Source: Hypomesus transpacificus
Taxonomy: Eukaryota > Chordata > Actinopteri > Osmeriformes > Osmeridae
NCBI RefSeq assembly: GCF_021917145.1
Contig: NC_061072.1
Location: 12,498,687 to 12,562,686 of the forward strand
Length of the DNA: 64,000 bases
Reading direction: 5' to 3'
Part shown: positions 39,587 through 60,400 of the stretch, in pieces
Numbering within the stretch: position 1 is the first letter of the stretch
Layout of the letters: each line of letters opens with the position of its first letter
Notes under the pieces: model-generated
What the model was told of the DNA's origin: nothing
Database searches by the model: none
The model's input: the letters and a program-made list of their open reading frames with translations, nothing else
Program-made: the position numbers and the translations under genes

Positions 39587-42500
39587 ATGGCTTTTGAAAG
39601 ATGGTGGCTGCTGGCCTGGTTTTTGTTACTGGTAGCGTGTCGCTGCCACGGGCAATACAGCTGTCTTAACAGGACTGTTATGAACGTGGTTCTGTTGGAG
39701 GATGACTTCTCCCCTTGGAGCATAAAGTTAGTTGGTCGCGGCGTGGAAAGAGCAATCGCACTGGATTCTGAACTGAACGATAGTGAAGGTACATGAGCAC
39801 AATAAGAACATGCAATTATATCAACGTTTGAATTTTGTTAGCTCAACAATAGCAATTCAAGTCGCAACTTTGATTATGACTCATTTAGAATCAACATTCT
39901 CAAGTTATTTCTGTCCGTTCTTGTTTTTCTACCTATCGTTCTGTCTGTGTATCCATACCTATCTTAACGTTTACCTCTCTCTATCCCTGATGTAGAGCAC
40001 AATCTTACTTTTACTCAAAATGGATTTGAGACTGACTTGTACTGGCGAAAGGGCTGCAGCAGTAGCACATGCGAAGGGGTGCAGACCCTCAAGAGCCTAA
40101 CTGTAAGTTCATGTGGACTAATACACACACACACACAAACACACACATACACACACACACATACACACAATTAAGTTGCTCAATCTTTGTTTCAGCTTTC
40201 AGGCAAGCTGGGTTGTGTTCTGCTTGGTCCCACCTGTACCTATGCTACTTTCCAGATGGTGGAGTGAGTGTTCCTGTTTGTCATTGTCTCCATCTGAAAG
40301 ATGAGGTCAAGGATGTGGAATCACATTTCTAATGTGTTTTAAGTGTGTTTGATATATATATAACCCTATATAAAAAATATCCTAAAATGTGCCTTCCTTC
40401 TGCGCACCCACATGTGTGTGTGTCAGTCTGGAGATTGGGCTGGATCTCAACATACCCATCCTCTCAGCGGGGAGCTTCGGTCTGTCATGTGACTACAAGG
40501 CTAACCTGACGCGTGTGCTCCCGCCCGCACGCAAGGTCTCCAACTTCTTCTTAGAGTTCTGGCACTACAAGGACGATATCAAGCCCAAGTGGACCGAAAC
40601 ATTTCTCTACAAGAAGGAAGATAACACAGAAGACTGCTTCTGGTGAGGGAGTCATGTGGGAGTCGTTGGAAAAACGTTCATAGAGGATTGACTTGTGGTT
40701 TGATTCTACATGCAACGTTTCAAAGTTGGATACTGTATGTGTGAAAGTTGAAATCGCTTCAGACTCAGTGATTCTGTAGACTTACAGTGAATGGACACCC
40801 ATGTGCTTTTTTTCTGCAGGTATATCAATGCACTTGATGCAGACTCTGCCTACTTCTCCTCAAATGTTTCAAGGACAGTTTTACGCAGCATTGACGATGT
40901 CCGAAAGCAAATAAACTCCAAATCCAGAAAAAGCAATTGTAAGTTCTGTATTGTGACACCTCAACTGGCCTCATCAACACACACTAGGGCAACTGTCATG
41001 TATAATATCACACCTGGATCTGAGCCTCTTTATTGTGAAACAATCATTGCTCAAAACCTCTCTTTTTTTATACTATATGAATTGAGAACAGGGAATTTGT
41101 GAGTGGTTACCCACTGACACTAACTCTTATTCTGACCATTGTCAACTCAGTGTTCATATTATGTGGAACGCCAGATGACATTGTGGAACTGAAAACTGGG
41201 AGCTCGTGGGCTGACAGTGAAACTCTCTTTCTCCTCATCGATCTGTATAAGTTAGTAGACACCCGGAACACACACACACAACGACAGCCATGCAATAGTA
41301 CATGAACATAATAGTATATGTCATGCATATTCTAATAACATTTTAATAACGAACCGTGTGTATTTTCAGTGATCACTACTACACAAACAAGCAGTCCATC
41401 GAAGCCATGAAGAATGTATTAGTGTTGACCATGCCAAACACCAGGAACTACACCATTGGCACGAGTGACAATTTCACAGTAAGATATTAGCTCTGCAACC
41501 CTAACCTGAGGTACTTACCAACCAACTAACAATCCAAACAAACAAGTCAAGTTTCACCAACACCCTACCCTCTCTGTTTCCAGATGAACGACTACGTAGC
41601 AGCATACCATGACACCGTGCTGCTAGTTGGTCAGGTGATGAGGAACATCAGGAACACATCAGGATCATCGTATGAACTGCTGAACATGGAGTTTTTCAAC
41701 ATTAACCACTTCAGGGAAGTCTCCTTTGATGGTGTGTGTTTTAGTTCACGCTCATTACTGACACTGATTCTTAATGCTGGATTTAGGATGTTCATGGAAC
41801 AATATAAATAATTTCAGTACGTCATTTAGGTTGCAATTTTAGGTCTCACTTAAGATAACGTAAAAAATGGGCGAGTGTGTATGTGAAAGCTTGCATTAAC
41901 ATGGTTATTGTATGTGTTTCCAGGTCTCGCGGGTCACTATAAGATTGATGAATATGGAGACAGAGATGTAAATTTCACAGTCATCTACACCACCACAGAC
42001 AACAAGGTATATTGTACACGGTAGTTGTGCATTAGGACCAAGACTGAGGTACATTCTGTTGAAACTTTTTCAACCTATTAAGAAGCCTAACAGCTTTTGA
42101 ATAAGTTTACTTAAGATTCCTGTGTTTCTGTCTTTCTCCTGTCCAGTATGAAACTCTGTATATCTTTGACACCACAAACAATGGCACCAGTAGAGAAGAA
42201 ACAAACCCTTCCTTTATTTGGGCCAACGGCCTACCGGAGGAGTCCCCGCTCCCCTCCCCAGGTAGGTCTTAACACTCAGATACACTGTAGACGTACACTC
42301 ATCCTGTACCATCTGCTGACCAGCTGCTGTGTGCTATTTATTAGCTTTCATCTGAGTTCAAACTCCAGCCTTATTAACAATAAATCAATCCTCTGATATC
42401 TTACCAGGGTAGGCTTTGGAGTTATTGTGTAATATCTGGTCAGTCATTCACAAAGCTGAGGAATGGCTGTTTCCTGTGTACCACTATTTAGATCTCAAGC

Positions 42501-45500
42501 TGCAAGACATCATCATGATCATTCTGGCGGTCACTGTGGTAGTGGTGGCTTCCATCGCCTTCATCTTCTACAGGTGAGACACAATCAAGCAAAAGTTAGA
42601 AGAGATGGTATATTACTTGCCTCAAAACCACAGTGTCTCATAGGGAACTACCTGCATATATGCCTGCTAAAGGGTTGAGAGAGACCTGACTTTGTTACTG
42701 GTATTCCAGACAGAATAAGAGAAATCGCAAGATAAGAAAGCGCTGGTCTCACATCCCCTCTGACCTGATTTCTCTACTGGACCAAAATGAACGTAGTCTG
42801 GTGTCTCTCAAGGTCAGATCCACAGGTCATCCACCTGTAACACACAAAAACCCTAAAAACCTGGGGCAGACATTGGCATTTATTAAAGAAGTTTGAAGTG
42901 GATTGAGCACATACTGTGTACCAAACATCTCACCTATGTGTCATCCACCTAGGATATTCACCTGTAACTGTGCTCCACTGTGTCCATCTGTCCTCTACTG
43001 TCCCTCTGTCTCTGTTCCTCAGATTGAAGAAGACCAGAGGAAAGACCTCAAAATCCGCCGCGCTCGCTATGATAAAAAGGTAGCTGCGGCTTTGCTGAAC
43101 CTTTAAGCGCACATCTTAAGCTTACATCATAATAGCTTTGGCAGCTTGCTGTATCGGAGACTCTTCTCCCTGTTAGCTCAGCTGTAACTCTCCGTCCTCT
43201 GCTGTTGCCATGGTTTCAGGTCGTGATTCTGAAGGAACTGAAACACTCCGACGGGAACTTCAATGAGAGCCAGAGGATTGAACTCAACAGTGTAAGAGTG
43301 ACACTATGGGGTCTCTACGGGGCATTCAGCATCAGCAGCTATTTACATAGCTGAGTTGGAGGAAATAACCCATCCCCTTTATCTGCAGCTTCTGCAAATA
43401 GACTACTACAACCTGACCAAGTTCTATGGCACTGTCAAATGTGAAGAAGGGGTGTTTGGGGTGTTTGAGTATGGGGAGAGAGGTTCCCTTAGGGTGAGAC
43501 ACAACACACACTCACACACAAACGCACAAATGAATATGCACACATACACCCATGAACAAACAAGCACACACAAACCTCATAGGACTCCTCTCCTTACCCA
43601 CAGTATGTCTTGAATGATAAGATCTCCTATCCGGAGCAGACCTTCATGGACTGGGAGTTTAAGATCTCCGTCATGTATGACATCGCCAAGGTAAGCTGAT
43701 AGTGCTGCCCCTCTCTTGTGTGTGCTGTGTTTAGTCACCTTGATCAGAAAATGCAACAAGTTTAACCAAGGTAATTGAGTGGATGAACGTAAACCATCGA
43801 GACAAAGTATATCAATCGTCTTGCTGTCTCTCATCTTCTTTCTCTCTCTGTCTGGTTCTCCCTTCCACCCCAGGGCATGTCCTACCTCCACGCCAGTGAT
43901 ATCCAGGTGCACGGTCGCCTCAAGTCCACTAATTGTGTGGTGGACAACCGCATGGTTGTTAAGATCACAGACTTTGGCTGCAACACCATCCTTTATCCTG
44001 GCAGAGGTGAAGCAGATTCACAGGAGTGTTGGATGTTAGGGTTAACCCTAACCCGAAACTTCCCTCATCCATTTCCCACTTCTCCCTTCTATGTCTTCCT
44101 CTCCGTGTCTCTCTCATCCAGACCTATGGACAGCCCCAGAGCACCTGAGAAGACAGGGCATTTCTCAGAAGGGAGATGTCTACAGCTTTGCTATCATTGC
44201 CCAAGAGATTGTCCTCAGGAAAAGCACCTTCTATACAGAGGCCTGCTCAAATCGTGCAGGTAACACAGGCTTAAAAAAAGCAGAAAAGCAAATTGATTTT
44301 GAGAATTGGCACAATCACAAAATAAAGGTTATGTTTATGGTTCTTGGTGTGAACAACAACAGCATAGTAATAACTGTGGTTGTCAATATGGTATTAATAG
44401 ATGTAACACAAGTTAAACCTTCTTTTAATCTACCAGATATAACCCTTGTTCTGGGTGTAAAAACGGTATCAAACTATGTACTATTTTAATACAAATGAAT
44501 ATCCAAGGACACAGGGACCCCTTTTGGCTGAATTTGGTATCCCGGCTGAAATATCATATTTATCCTCCATAGAGAAACTCGACAGAGTACAGTATTATAG
44601 CATTCCATCATGCTTCAGACCTGATCTCAACTTCGAGACCACGGTAGAGAAAGAGCTTGAGGTAAGAAAACTAGCAGAATACATCCTGGTTCACCCGAGA
44701 CCCAAAACAAGTATGTAGGCTGTGTGTGAAGTACCTTTTCTCCCAGGTGTTCATGCTGATAAAGAACTGCTGGGATGAAGATCCAGAGAAGAGACCAGAC
44801 TTCAAGAAGATTGAGAGTTCTCTGGGAAAGATCTTTAGGTAACTGTATCAAACATGTTTTCTGTCCTGGGTGGGATTTGAAACATTGGATGGAGGAGAAA
44901 TGTCTTTGTAGTCTGACAGTGTAATTAAGGCTTGTCAAGAAGAATGTAGTGATATTTCTTTTCTCTTCTTCAACCTACCTACTTTTCTCTCTCCTCCCCT
45001 AATCCTTTTCTCACTCCCCCTATCAGTGCTCTTCACAACCAAGCCAATGAGAGCTACATGGACAACCTAATCCGTCGTCTGCAGATGTACTCCAAGAACT
45101 TGGAGAACTTGGTGGAGGAAAGAACTTCCCTGTACAAAGCTGAGAGAGACAGGGCGGACCGCCTCAACTTCATGCTGCTCCCAGGGTATGTTCTCTCCAG
45201 TGGAGCTCCTGTTTCAGATCCTCAGCAGCTCCACTGTACTCTGGAGGTCTGTGGTTCTATGTTCAATAATCTTGTCAGAGTGGCACTCTAAACAACACCA
45301 TAGTTTTGTCTGCTCTGTGGTTGCAGTAATAGAAAGAGATAGCTCTAGTTCTAGAACACTGTATACTGCATGTCGTCATAGAACGTTGTCAACTCCCAGA
45401 ATGCCAGATAACGTTACAAAACACTTCAGTTTGAGATTGTACGAAGCTGTAGAAGACTTGACCTTAGACTGACAATGCTCCACCCCTCTCCCAGGCCAGT

Positions 45501-47318
45501 GGTGCGCTCCCTGAAAGAGTCAGGGGTGGTGAAGCCTGAGCTGTTTGATGAGGTGACGGTGTACTTCAGTGACATTGTGGGCTTCACCACGCTGTGCTAC
45601 TACAGCACTCCCATGGAGGTGGTGGACATGCTCAATGACATCTACAAGAGCTTCGACAGTATCCTTGACCACCACGACGTCTACAAGGTAGTGCAACTCC
45701 TAGAGGGGCAACGACCTTAGTCCAAGCATAGTTGACCAATTGATTTCACCCCTTACAATAGCTACTGCTGCAGCATCACCACAAAGGCTGCAATCAAGCA
45801 CGTCCACCGCTCACTCACCCGTAAACAATGGTCATCACTTCCCAGCTGGCATCTTTCTTGTTGTCTGTTTTTCCAATGCCTTGCCACTTGTGGTCCTCTT
45901 TATACTCGGCCTCTCGAGTTCTCCTCGCAGTCTTGCAGTATATCGTTTCTCAGCCTACACCACAAAAATATTTTTTTATTTTGCAAGAAAATGTATTTGA
46001 CCCTTTCCTCCTACTCCTCCTCCAACCCTCAAGGTGGAGACAATAGGCGATGCCTACATGGTAGCATCTGGGTTGCCTCGACGAAACGGTGTCCGGCACG
46101 CCGTAGATATCTCGCGCATGGCACTGGACATCGTCGAGTTCATGGGCACCTTCGAGCTCCGACATCTGCCAGGTCTGCCTGTGTGGATTCGCATTGGCAT
46201 CCACTCAGGTACAGACTGGCACTGACTGGCCTTATCTTAGGAACAGAGTGGCACTGATTGTAATTATCTCACTCTCCTCTCTCTCACCTTGAGCTTGGAG
46301 GGCACTTTGACCTTTACTCACTCTGGTTGTGTGTAGGTCCGTGTGCAGCCGGAGTGGTGGGGATAAAGATGCCCAGATACTGCCTGTTTGGAGACACTGT
46401 TAACACAGCCTCTCGTATGGAGTCTACAGGCCACCGTACGTAAACAACAACCAATCAACCAGTAAAACAATTATTTAATCAACAATTTAGTGTCTTCAAA
46501 AACTCTAGGTAACACTATCTACAGCAACCAGGGGCGGAGCCAGACCTAGTAAACATACGGGGCTCTCCCTATCCTCTCCTTACAACCTCCTCCCTCACCC
46601 TCATCCTTCCCCACAGCCCTGAGGATCCATGTCAGTCAGCCAACCATCAACATCCTGAGGAGGACAAACTGCAAGTTTGAGTATGAGGCCAGAGGAGAGA
46701 CCTACCTGAAGGTACCTAACAGGCAACATTGCAACTGCACGCACAAGCTGCGTCTCAGCCCACTGTTTTTATGCTATGCTAACATAGATGCATTTGTGTG
46801 TGTTACAGGGTAAAGGCATTGAGATGACCTACTGGTTGACAGGTGAAACAGGAAAAGACTACAACCTCCCCACACCTCCTACAGCGTGAGTCAGCCAACC
46901 CTCCAGCCTAAAATGTCCTTTTCATATAATTATTAGCTCATATTAGTTGAACATTGCTATACACATTTTTACTTTTCACATGAGCTACAACTTTACAAAG
47001 TTCAACATTAACTTTGCAAATCATTATCAACTGTGTAATTATTTATTCATACCTCTTCTTCACCTCAACCCTATCAACTATCTTCTTCTCTATCCTCTCA
47101 GAGAGAACTTCCAGCGTCTGCAGCAAGACCTGGCCCAGATGATCCAGGAATGTCTGGATAAGCGCTCTCTGGGGTCGGAGGTCATGATGAAGAGGAAGAC
47201 CCTCTCCATGAGGCAGAAGAAGATGGAGAAGGAGAGTGAGCAGGTGGAGGACGAGGACCAGCCAGAACCTGAGTACCTCCACCTGGCCACGGTCAACCAC
47301 TGCACCACTTTTCTGTAG
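39587..47318 (+). CDS. gucy2c: Guanylate cyclase 2C (intestinal receptor guanylyl cyclase)
   Basis: 27 exons: 39587-39788, 39996-40102, 40196-40263, 40427-40642, 40820-40938, 41151-41250, 41370-41478, 41584-41731, 41924-42006, 42147-42261, 42492-42573, 42710-42812, 43023-43079, 43220-43291, 43389-43493, 43604-43690, 43874-44006, 44122-44259, 44573-44661, 44747-44838, 45027-45185, 45495-45687, 46034-46208, 46337-46435, 46617-46711, 46809-46885, 47102-47318. They give 1079 aa (human 1073). In order: signal peptide ([13 protein letters not shown]); extracellular ligand-binding domain ([12 protein letters not shown]); one membrane helix in exon 11; pseudokinase domain with [10 protein letters not shown] replacing HRD; coiled linker; cyclase domain with metal aspartates in YFSDIVGF and TIGDAYM. 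It is the guanylin/uroguanylin receptor and makes cGMP at the enterocyte apical membrane. The C-terminus TTFL is a possible PDZ ligand. ATTAAA at 47406 may be the polyadenylation signal. Confidence 0.98.
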
Positions 47319-50152
47319 TGATGTCACTCATCCATAGTCAAACGAATGAACACTGAAATGGAAATGTTGCACAGCCAATAAGAGTCGTCCGAAAGATTAT
47401 TTGAAATTAAAGACACCATTTAGCGATCACTGGTTTTAAAAAGAAAGGACATTCAAAACTTTATTTCTGTGATTATCATATCTTTGATTTTCATTTACAA
47501 TTATAACATCATAGGTTCTTTACATAAAGTAGAAATCATGTCAATGTTCGTATGAAGTTGACAACATTGTTTCTGTGAGCTGTAAAAGTATAGCTGAGGC
47601 AATACAATTCTAGTGTCAAACATCTGAGGAGTCCTGTCATGTAGCGTCAATAACACACTGTGTCATGTTATGACATGTCTGTAATGTCCATGGGAGTGGA
47701 TTTAGGCCACTTCTGAAGGTTTTAAGAGGGAAGCTCTTACATAATACCAGTATAGGCATGTTTTGGAAAAATAATTGGGAGCTTTCAAGAAAAGACTTAC
47801 TGACATACGTCAGTATCAACTTTGACATTGATGCAAACTTACAATATAGTACTTATACAACTGTTATTTGCCAACTGCATGAACTGTGTAAAAACAGCTC
47901 TGTGCTGCAAAAACTAAGCTCTGCTCAATGTAATGGCAGCAGATGTTACGACTACTAGTTAGAACTACTTTAGGTCCTTTATGTACACTGAAACAACATG
48001 TATGAAAACATTTCTTAAAGTTGCTTGTGCTAATGAAGATTTATAAAAAGTAAAGTAGACAAACATGCGTTCAAATTTCAATCAATTGTGAACTATGACC
48101 TATGGTTTTCGGTTTTCAATGGTACAGCAGATGCAGGTTTGTTACAAACCTTCCTATTCAATAGGGGAACACAATTTTATGTAAGACGGCCTATTAAACA
48201 TGAGGTCTATAACAGAAATACATTCTATTTCCACTCAAAAATAAACATACAATATTTTTCTGTGCGGCCAAGTAGTCTTAATAAATATTCACATGTACAA
48301 AAATTGAATACAATCCAAAGACATTAAGGTATATACACAGTATTAATATAAAGAAAAGCAAAATAACAAAACCTCTGTGAGCTGCAACAAGTACGTATTC
48401 AGCAACATTAACAATGTCTGATAAACTGATAGATGTAGTTAAAATAAACATTTCTTGTGACACATGATAAACCCAACATAAATGTCATAATGAAAAAGTG
48501 CCTAACATATCTGGATGCAGAGTAATAGTGTGTTCTGAATGACTGTTGCAGTATGTACAGAATGTATCAGTAATACAGTCCCAGCCGATGCTGTGACGGC
48601 ACACACGTACACCATAACCTCTATGAAATGTCAATCACATGTTTCGATCACTTTCAAAGAAACATCATAAGCCTATGGCATTGTTTTTTTTGCTTGAAAT
48701 CAAGGCACACATATCCATATCACACGAATCAGAAAACTAAAAATTTTAAGGAACATGTCATTTGAAATTGACACGCAGTTAATGGGATGGTATTGCTGGC
48801 ATGGTTATAACCAACTACTTTACTGGAACATTGTAATTATTGCCTGACACACTACCCACTGATGTCATGGCAGAAGACTATTATTGAATCGTGATGAAAG
48901 ACTAAGTAACAGCTTTCTGAATTTCAGATTGTCTATAGTAATGGTTGCCTGGTGACACCAATCAGAATGACAGCTGTCGACTGTTGATCTGTGCCATAGA
49001 GTCAAATGCTGGTAACACACACTCACACAATCACACACCAACACAGCTGCCAGAGTGACATGACTGGTCGGTAGGGGGCATTAAGTGCTAAAAGCTCATA
49101 TTGAGTCTCATCATACTTGACAGGATTACTGGATTAAATATTTAGCCAATCCGAACCAATCCCATTCGAGAAACAGGACTAAAAGTACAAGTCTATTAGC
49201 AGGCTTTCAATACAACTTCTACAAAGGAGACAAAGGGGGATTTTTTTGTTGCAACAATACTAGTTCAATGACTACTTAAGCTATGAACCATTCAGAAATA
49301 CATAAACCAATGTAAACCAACAGGAAATCAACCCCTTATGCAGTAACTCTTCAATGTAAATGTCTCTGGATTGAACTGATCAGTCTTTCACGACAACACA
49401 ATAACTCTACAGCTTTGGTTGCATGATCTAGAGCAAACTCTGTGGTCCTGTTCATCAGCTAACCTTGAGCAGATGCACCCAGCAAGAGAAGGGGCTGAGT
49501 CGGGCCCGGCATGACAGCAGGACCGGTGCATCTCTGCCCCGGGGCCGTGGAGCCACGCTGGAGCCGGCCAGGGTGACAGCTAGGGTGAGAGGACTGCTGA
49601 GCACGCACACGCCTCAGGGGGGAGGGGGGGCTGTCGTGATACAACATGTGTGTGAGGACAAAACTGCATGTGTGTGTGTGTGTGGTGAGAGTGAGACAGA
49701 ACATTTGAGAGAGACTAAGTGGTGTGAACAAGGAGGGGATTCAGGGTGAGTGTGATCCTTTTCTGCACACACACAGAGGTCTACAGAAGTTGAGCATGTG
49801 AGAAGGATGAATATTTGCCGTCAGAGTGTCTGAGACCCACACAAATACCTCTACTAAGAAACTGATTACAGTAACTTGTTGATTTATTTGACTTAACCTC
49901 TGATCTTTGGTCAAAATTGTACTTTTACTAAGATTTACTACCAGACTTGGCTTCAATGGTTTAAAAAAACTACAATATAGTCTTAACCAACATCTCAAGT
50001 GAGGACTAGGAGTCTCTAAGGAGCAGCTGCTGGCAAGAGAATGATGCAAGGAGTGTCTGTCTTTAGATCATCTTTGATACAGTGAATAATTTGATAGATA
50101 AGGACCCGTTAACAGATGAAAAAGAAATCCAAACAGGACACCACTCTGGGCT
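47319..50152. other. Convergent intergenic region gucy2c-kctd17
   Basis: About 2.8 kb of mostly unique sequence lies between the two 3' ends. AATAAA on the minus strand at 49883-49888 would suit kctd17. A GC-rich patch at 49480-49620 is discussed under findings as a possible further kctd17 exon. Nothing else is recognised. Confidence 0.5.
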
Positions 50153-56726
<6,574 letters not shown>

Positions 56727-57010
56727 TGGGAAACAGCAATGGATACGAGTACGACGAAAAGCAAATAGCCTCTATTGCCTTGTCTTCTTCCCGTTGCTCA
56801 ACTATCTATGCAAACCGCGCACCGACCAAAGCGATCCGCCTCTCTACCTCCGTCAGCCACGGTAGACCGTTATGGGACTTGTAGTTTCTAAAATGTGGTC
56901 TTTGTAGGCACTAAATCCAAACTCGAACACAAATAGCCCGCACCCTGAGCAAATATATTCCAGACTGTTTGCCATTGAGACTCAACACTGAGGAAACTAT
57001 TTATCAACTA

Positions 57011-57016
57011 TTTATT
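57011..57016 (-). other. plbd1: Polyadenylation signal of plbd1
   Basis: TTTATT on the plus strand is AATAAA on the plbd1 strand, 390 bases past its stop and 285 bases before the kctd17 start codon. The two same-strand genes therefore lie very close. Confidence 0.5.
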
Positions 57017-57406
57017 CATGAGTGTTAGGAAGTTTAAAAAACACACTTTTGATAAGTTCACAAAATACACCATGTAGCAGTGCACCTGAGGATATTGCAG
57101 AGTATTTTGTGTTAATATTAAGGATGGTCACAATGAACCAACATAGTTGTAGGTGGTCTCTATAGTCTTAAAACAAGGTAGGAGAAAAAAACATTACATG
57201 TAGAACCCATTCAATTGGTTCTTCTGTTTTGTAGATGGTTATAGAATGTACCCTTTGTTCAGTGTATGGATCCTGGCTTGGTGTAAGGGGGACCCAGTGG
57301 TCATGAAGTCTAGGATGTAGTAGGGCTGTGTCGTAGGGAACAGTAGTGTGTGGTGGGGATTCAGAGGTAGATGTCTATCCTTGGAAGGTTAGGAGTGTGG
57401 TATAGA

Positions 57407-60400
57407 CTAGGGGTGTAGGGAGGGTTGTAGGCTAACAAAGCTGTAGTTATACGTGTCTGGCAGGCCCTGGTGCACAGTGAGGTTGAAGCGCGACCAGGAG
57501 AAGGGGGGTAGACCCCCCTGAGTGGTTGGACCATTCACCGCCTCCGCTGCCAACTGACGAGCCATCTGGTAGTCTGTCACCTGAAAGGAGGAGGAGAGGA
57601 GAATAGGAAAAGCAGGTTCTTGTTAGTATTATGGCATTCCCACCTGCCATGCGGAACAAAACACTGATTCCAATGAGAATTTCAGGGACCCTCTCAGGAC
57701 AATACAGGACAGGACATGTAGTGTCAGGACTGGTAAAAAAAAAAAAATGTCACAGAGGTAAAAATTGTTTCATGAACAAATTTCTTAAACTGGAACTCTG
57801 ACCTTGGTGTCATAGCAACCTCCAGGACATGGTATTTTCAGCCTCAGGTCGTTACGGCAACATATGGTTTTACAGGGATGTCGCTTGGAGTATGGGTCCC
57901 TCTTGTAGTCTGAAATGATATGTCACAATCCCCGAGTCACACACTCACACACACCACCATCCCAACCCGGTAACACCTACTGTTGTATCTCATGATGCGT
58001 TTGAGGGAGGTGAGGCTGGTGACTCTGCCCTGGTCTCTTCTAAAGATCTTAGCTCGTGAATTGAGGTCATAAGAAAACTCCTCTCCATGTCTTTGCTTCA
58101 TCACTCCGTAGCCACTCAGGGTGTAGATGTCCGTATGGAATGGCACGTTATAGGACGGCCAATAACCTATCAGAGAGGAGAAGTTCTTTCCATGAATACA
58201 TGTTATGCAATTTATGTACTCATTCATTGACAGTTAAAATAATAAACATTATGAAGAACATGCTTTTAATGACATACACAATATTAAAATTAAGTTAATT
58301 ATTTTGTTAATCTAGATTAGTTTACATTTTGCATGCAGTTATGTGTCTAGCTCAATCTCCAGCTGTACCTAGCCTCAGGGCCTGGGATTGGTCAGAGTGC
58401 AGCACCAGTCCAGGGATTTGTTCCACCACCATCAGAGCACCTTCACTGATACTCCGACCTAATGAGACCTGCTTCAGGTCCAACACCATGTACTGGCTGT
58501 TATAGGTTCCTACAAGGAAACATGGACACATTGTCATAGGATTCTACCAGGAAGGTTGGGCAATCTATAAGGGGTTTATTTGGAGTAGCATACTGGTTGT
58601 TCTGGGTTACTAAAAGGAACTTTAACAATCAATGCTTTCGATCAGAGAACGGGGGTACTAAGAAGACTATTGCACATATGAGAATAACAACCAATTTCAT
58701 GTCATTATTTTATTCATATGGTTTGTATGACTCAAAATAAATGTCGTCTGGATGCCAAAATAGAAAACCATTGACCACACAGGAACATTCGGCATGACAA
58801 CACCATCATGCTCCCAGCCTGTCCCTGCTGCACCCAGTCATAAACAGCAAATAGCAGGATCCTGGGAGGCACTGACAGTCTGCATCTCCCTCTTAGCTGG
58901 AACACACTGTGTCGTTCCTCCTTAGCAACACGCTGTCTCTTCACAGACTGAGCTTGTTAACACTCTGAGAGAGCACAGCTAATATGATCTGTTATGTTAT
59001 ACGGATGAAGTGAGCTGGTTGAAGCTTTGTTATAGATCCGTTTACACTGCCAATCCTTCCATAGAGATGGTTCAAAGTGTGCTGTTGTAGTGTAGGGCAC
59101 ATTATATTATTATTATATCATACATACAGTATTGTATTCCCAGCCAGCCATACACGCACGCCAGTCCTCACCTGAGTTGTACCTGGAGAAGATCCGTGCC
59201 CATTGCTTCCCTGTGTTTGCCAAGGCGTGAGCTAGCCTCACCCTCTGCCACGCCAATAGGCTATGTGAGGTAACCCGGCGGAACAGAGAGGTGTTGAACA
59301 CACTGTTGGTGGTTTGTGTCATCAGCAGACCACTGCCCAGGAGGTAGAAGTCATCCAATGACATCAGACAACCTGAGAGGGAGGAGATGGAGAGTGGGAA
59401 GACTTCAAGCTGTATTTTGGCTTAGTCAGGACACCTCCTGACCCCAATCATTAAACACAACACCCTTACGCTCTCAGTAAGTAGAGCACAACAGGAGCTG
59501 GGGGGTTGATATAAACTCTCTTGAAGCGCTGTAGTTAAACTATTTTAATGTAGCAAGTTCTGCACGAAGAGATAACCCTGTCTGCTTAGCTCTAAAAATA
59601 GCATTTCAAGCCACTTTTGTTTAATGGTACTGGGCCCCTAAGAGGATTTTTTTGGGTGGTAATGGATGTTGGCAAATCTTTAATAACAACATACCATCCA
59701 CTGTCAATCAAGAACTGGGCAACCACAAAACACAGTGTTTTTGGTTCTCAGAGTCAGATTTAATACTAATCCTGTGGAGTTATCTATGGAAGCAAATCGT
59801 GACCAAAATTCAAATGAAAATGCATTTCCAGAAATGCATTTTCATTTTAAGAATGTGGCTGCATTATTTGACTCATAAATCAAATTAGTATTCAATCATC
59901 CTATTTGCATTTTCATTTTCTTCTTTAAGACTGCTCATTCTTTCCCTTAATTAAAATGAAAACGAAAAAGACATTTGAAATTTAATTTTCAAAATATGCC
60001 CCAGCAAATAGATACCAAAATTCAATTTGAAATGTAAAATTTGAAAATGAAAATGCATTTCCAGAAATGCATTTTCATTTTAAGAACGTGGCTGCAAAAT
60101 CGTGACCACAATTCAAATTCAAATGCATTTCCAGAATTGCATTTTCATTTTCAAGAACGTGGCTGCAAAATCGTGACCACAATTCAAATTCAAATGCATT
60201 TCCAGAAATGCATTTTCATTTTAAGAACGTGGCTGCAAAATCGTGACCACAATTCAAATTCAAATGTATTTCCAGAAATGCATTTTCATTTTAAGAATGT
60301 GGCTGCATTATTTGACTCATAAATCAAATTAGTACTGATTAGTACTGAGCGGACATTGCATTTTCATTTTCATGTTCTGCCCGCAAAGAACTGCCCATAA

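Noticed and set aside
46529-46571. CAGGGGCGGAGCCAG in a gucy2c intron as a hAT-type element end
   Set aside because: It resembles such ends, but I found no matching right end or target duplication nearby.
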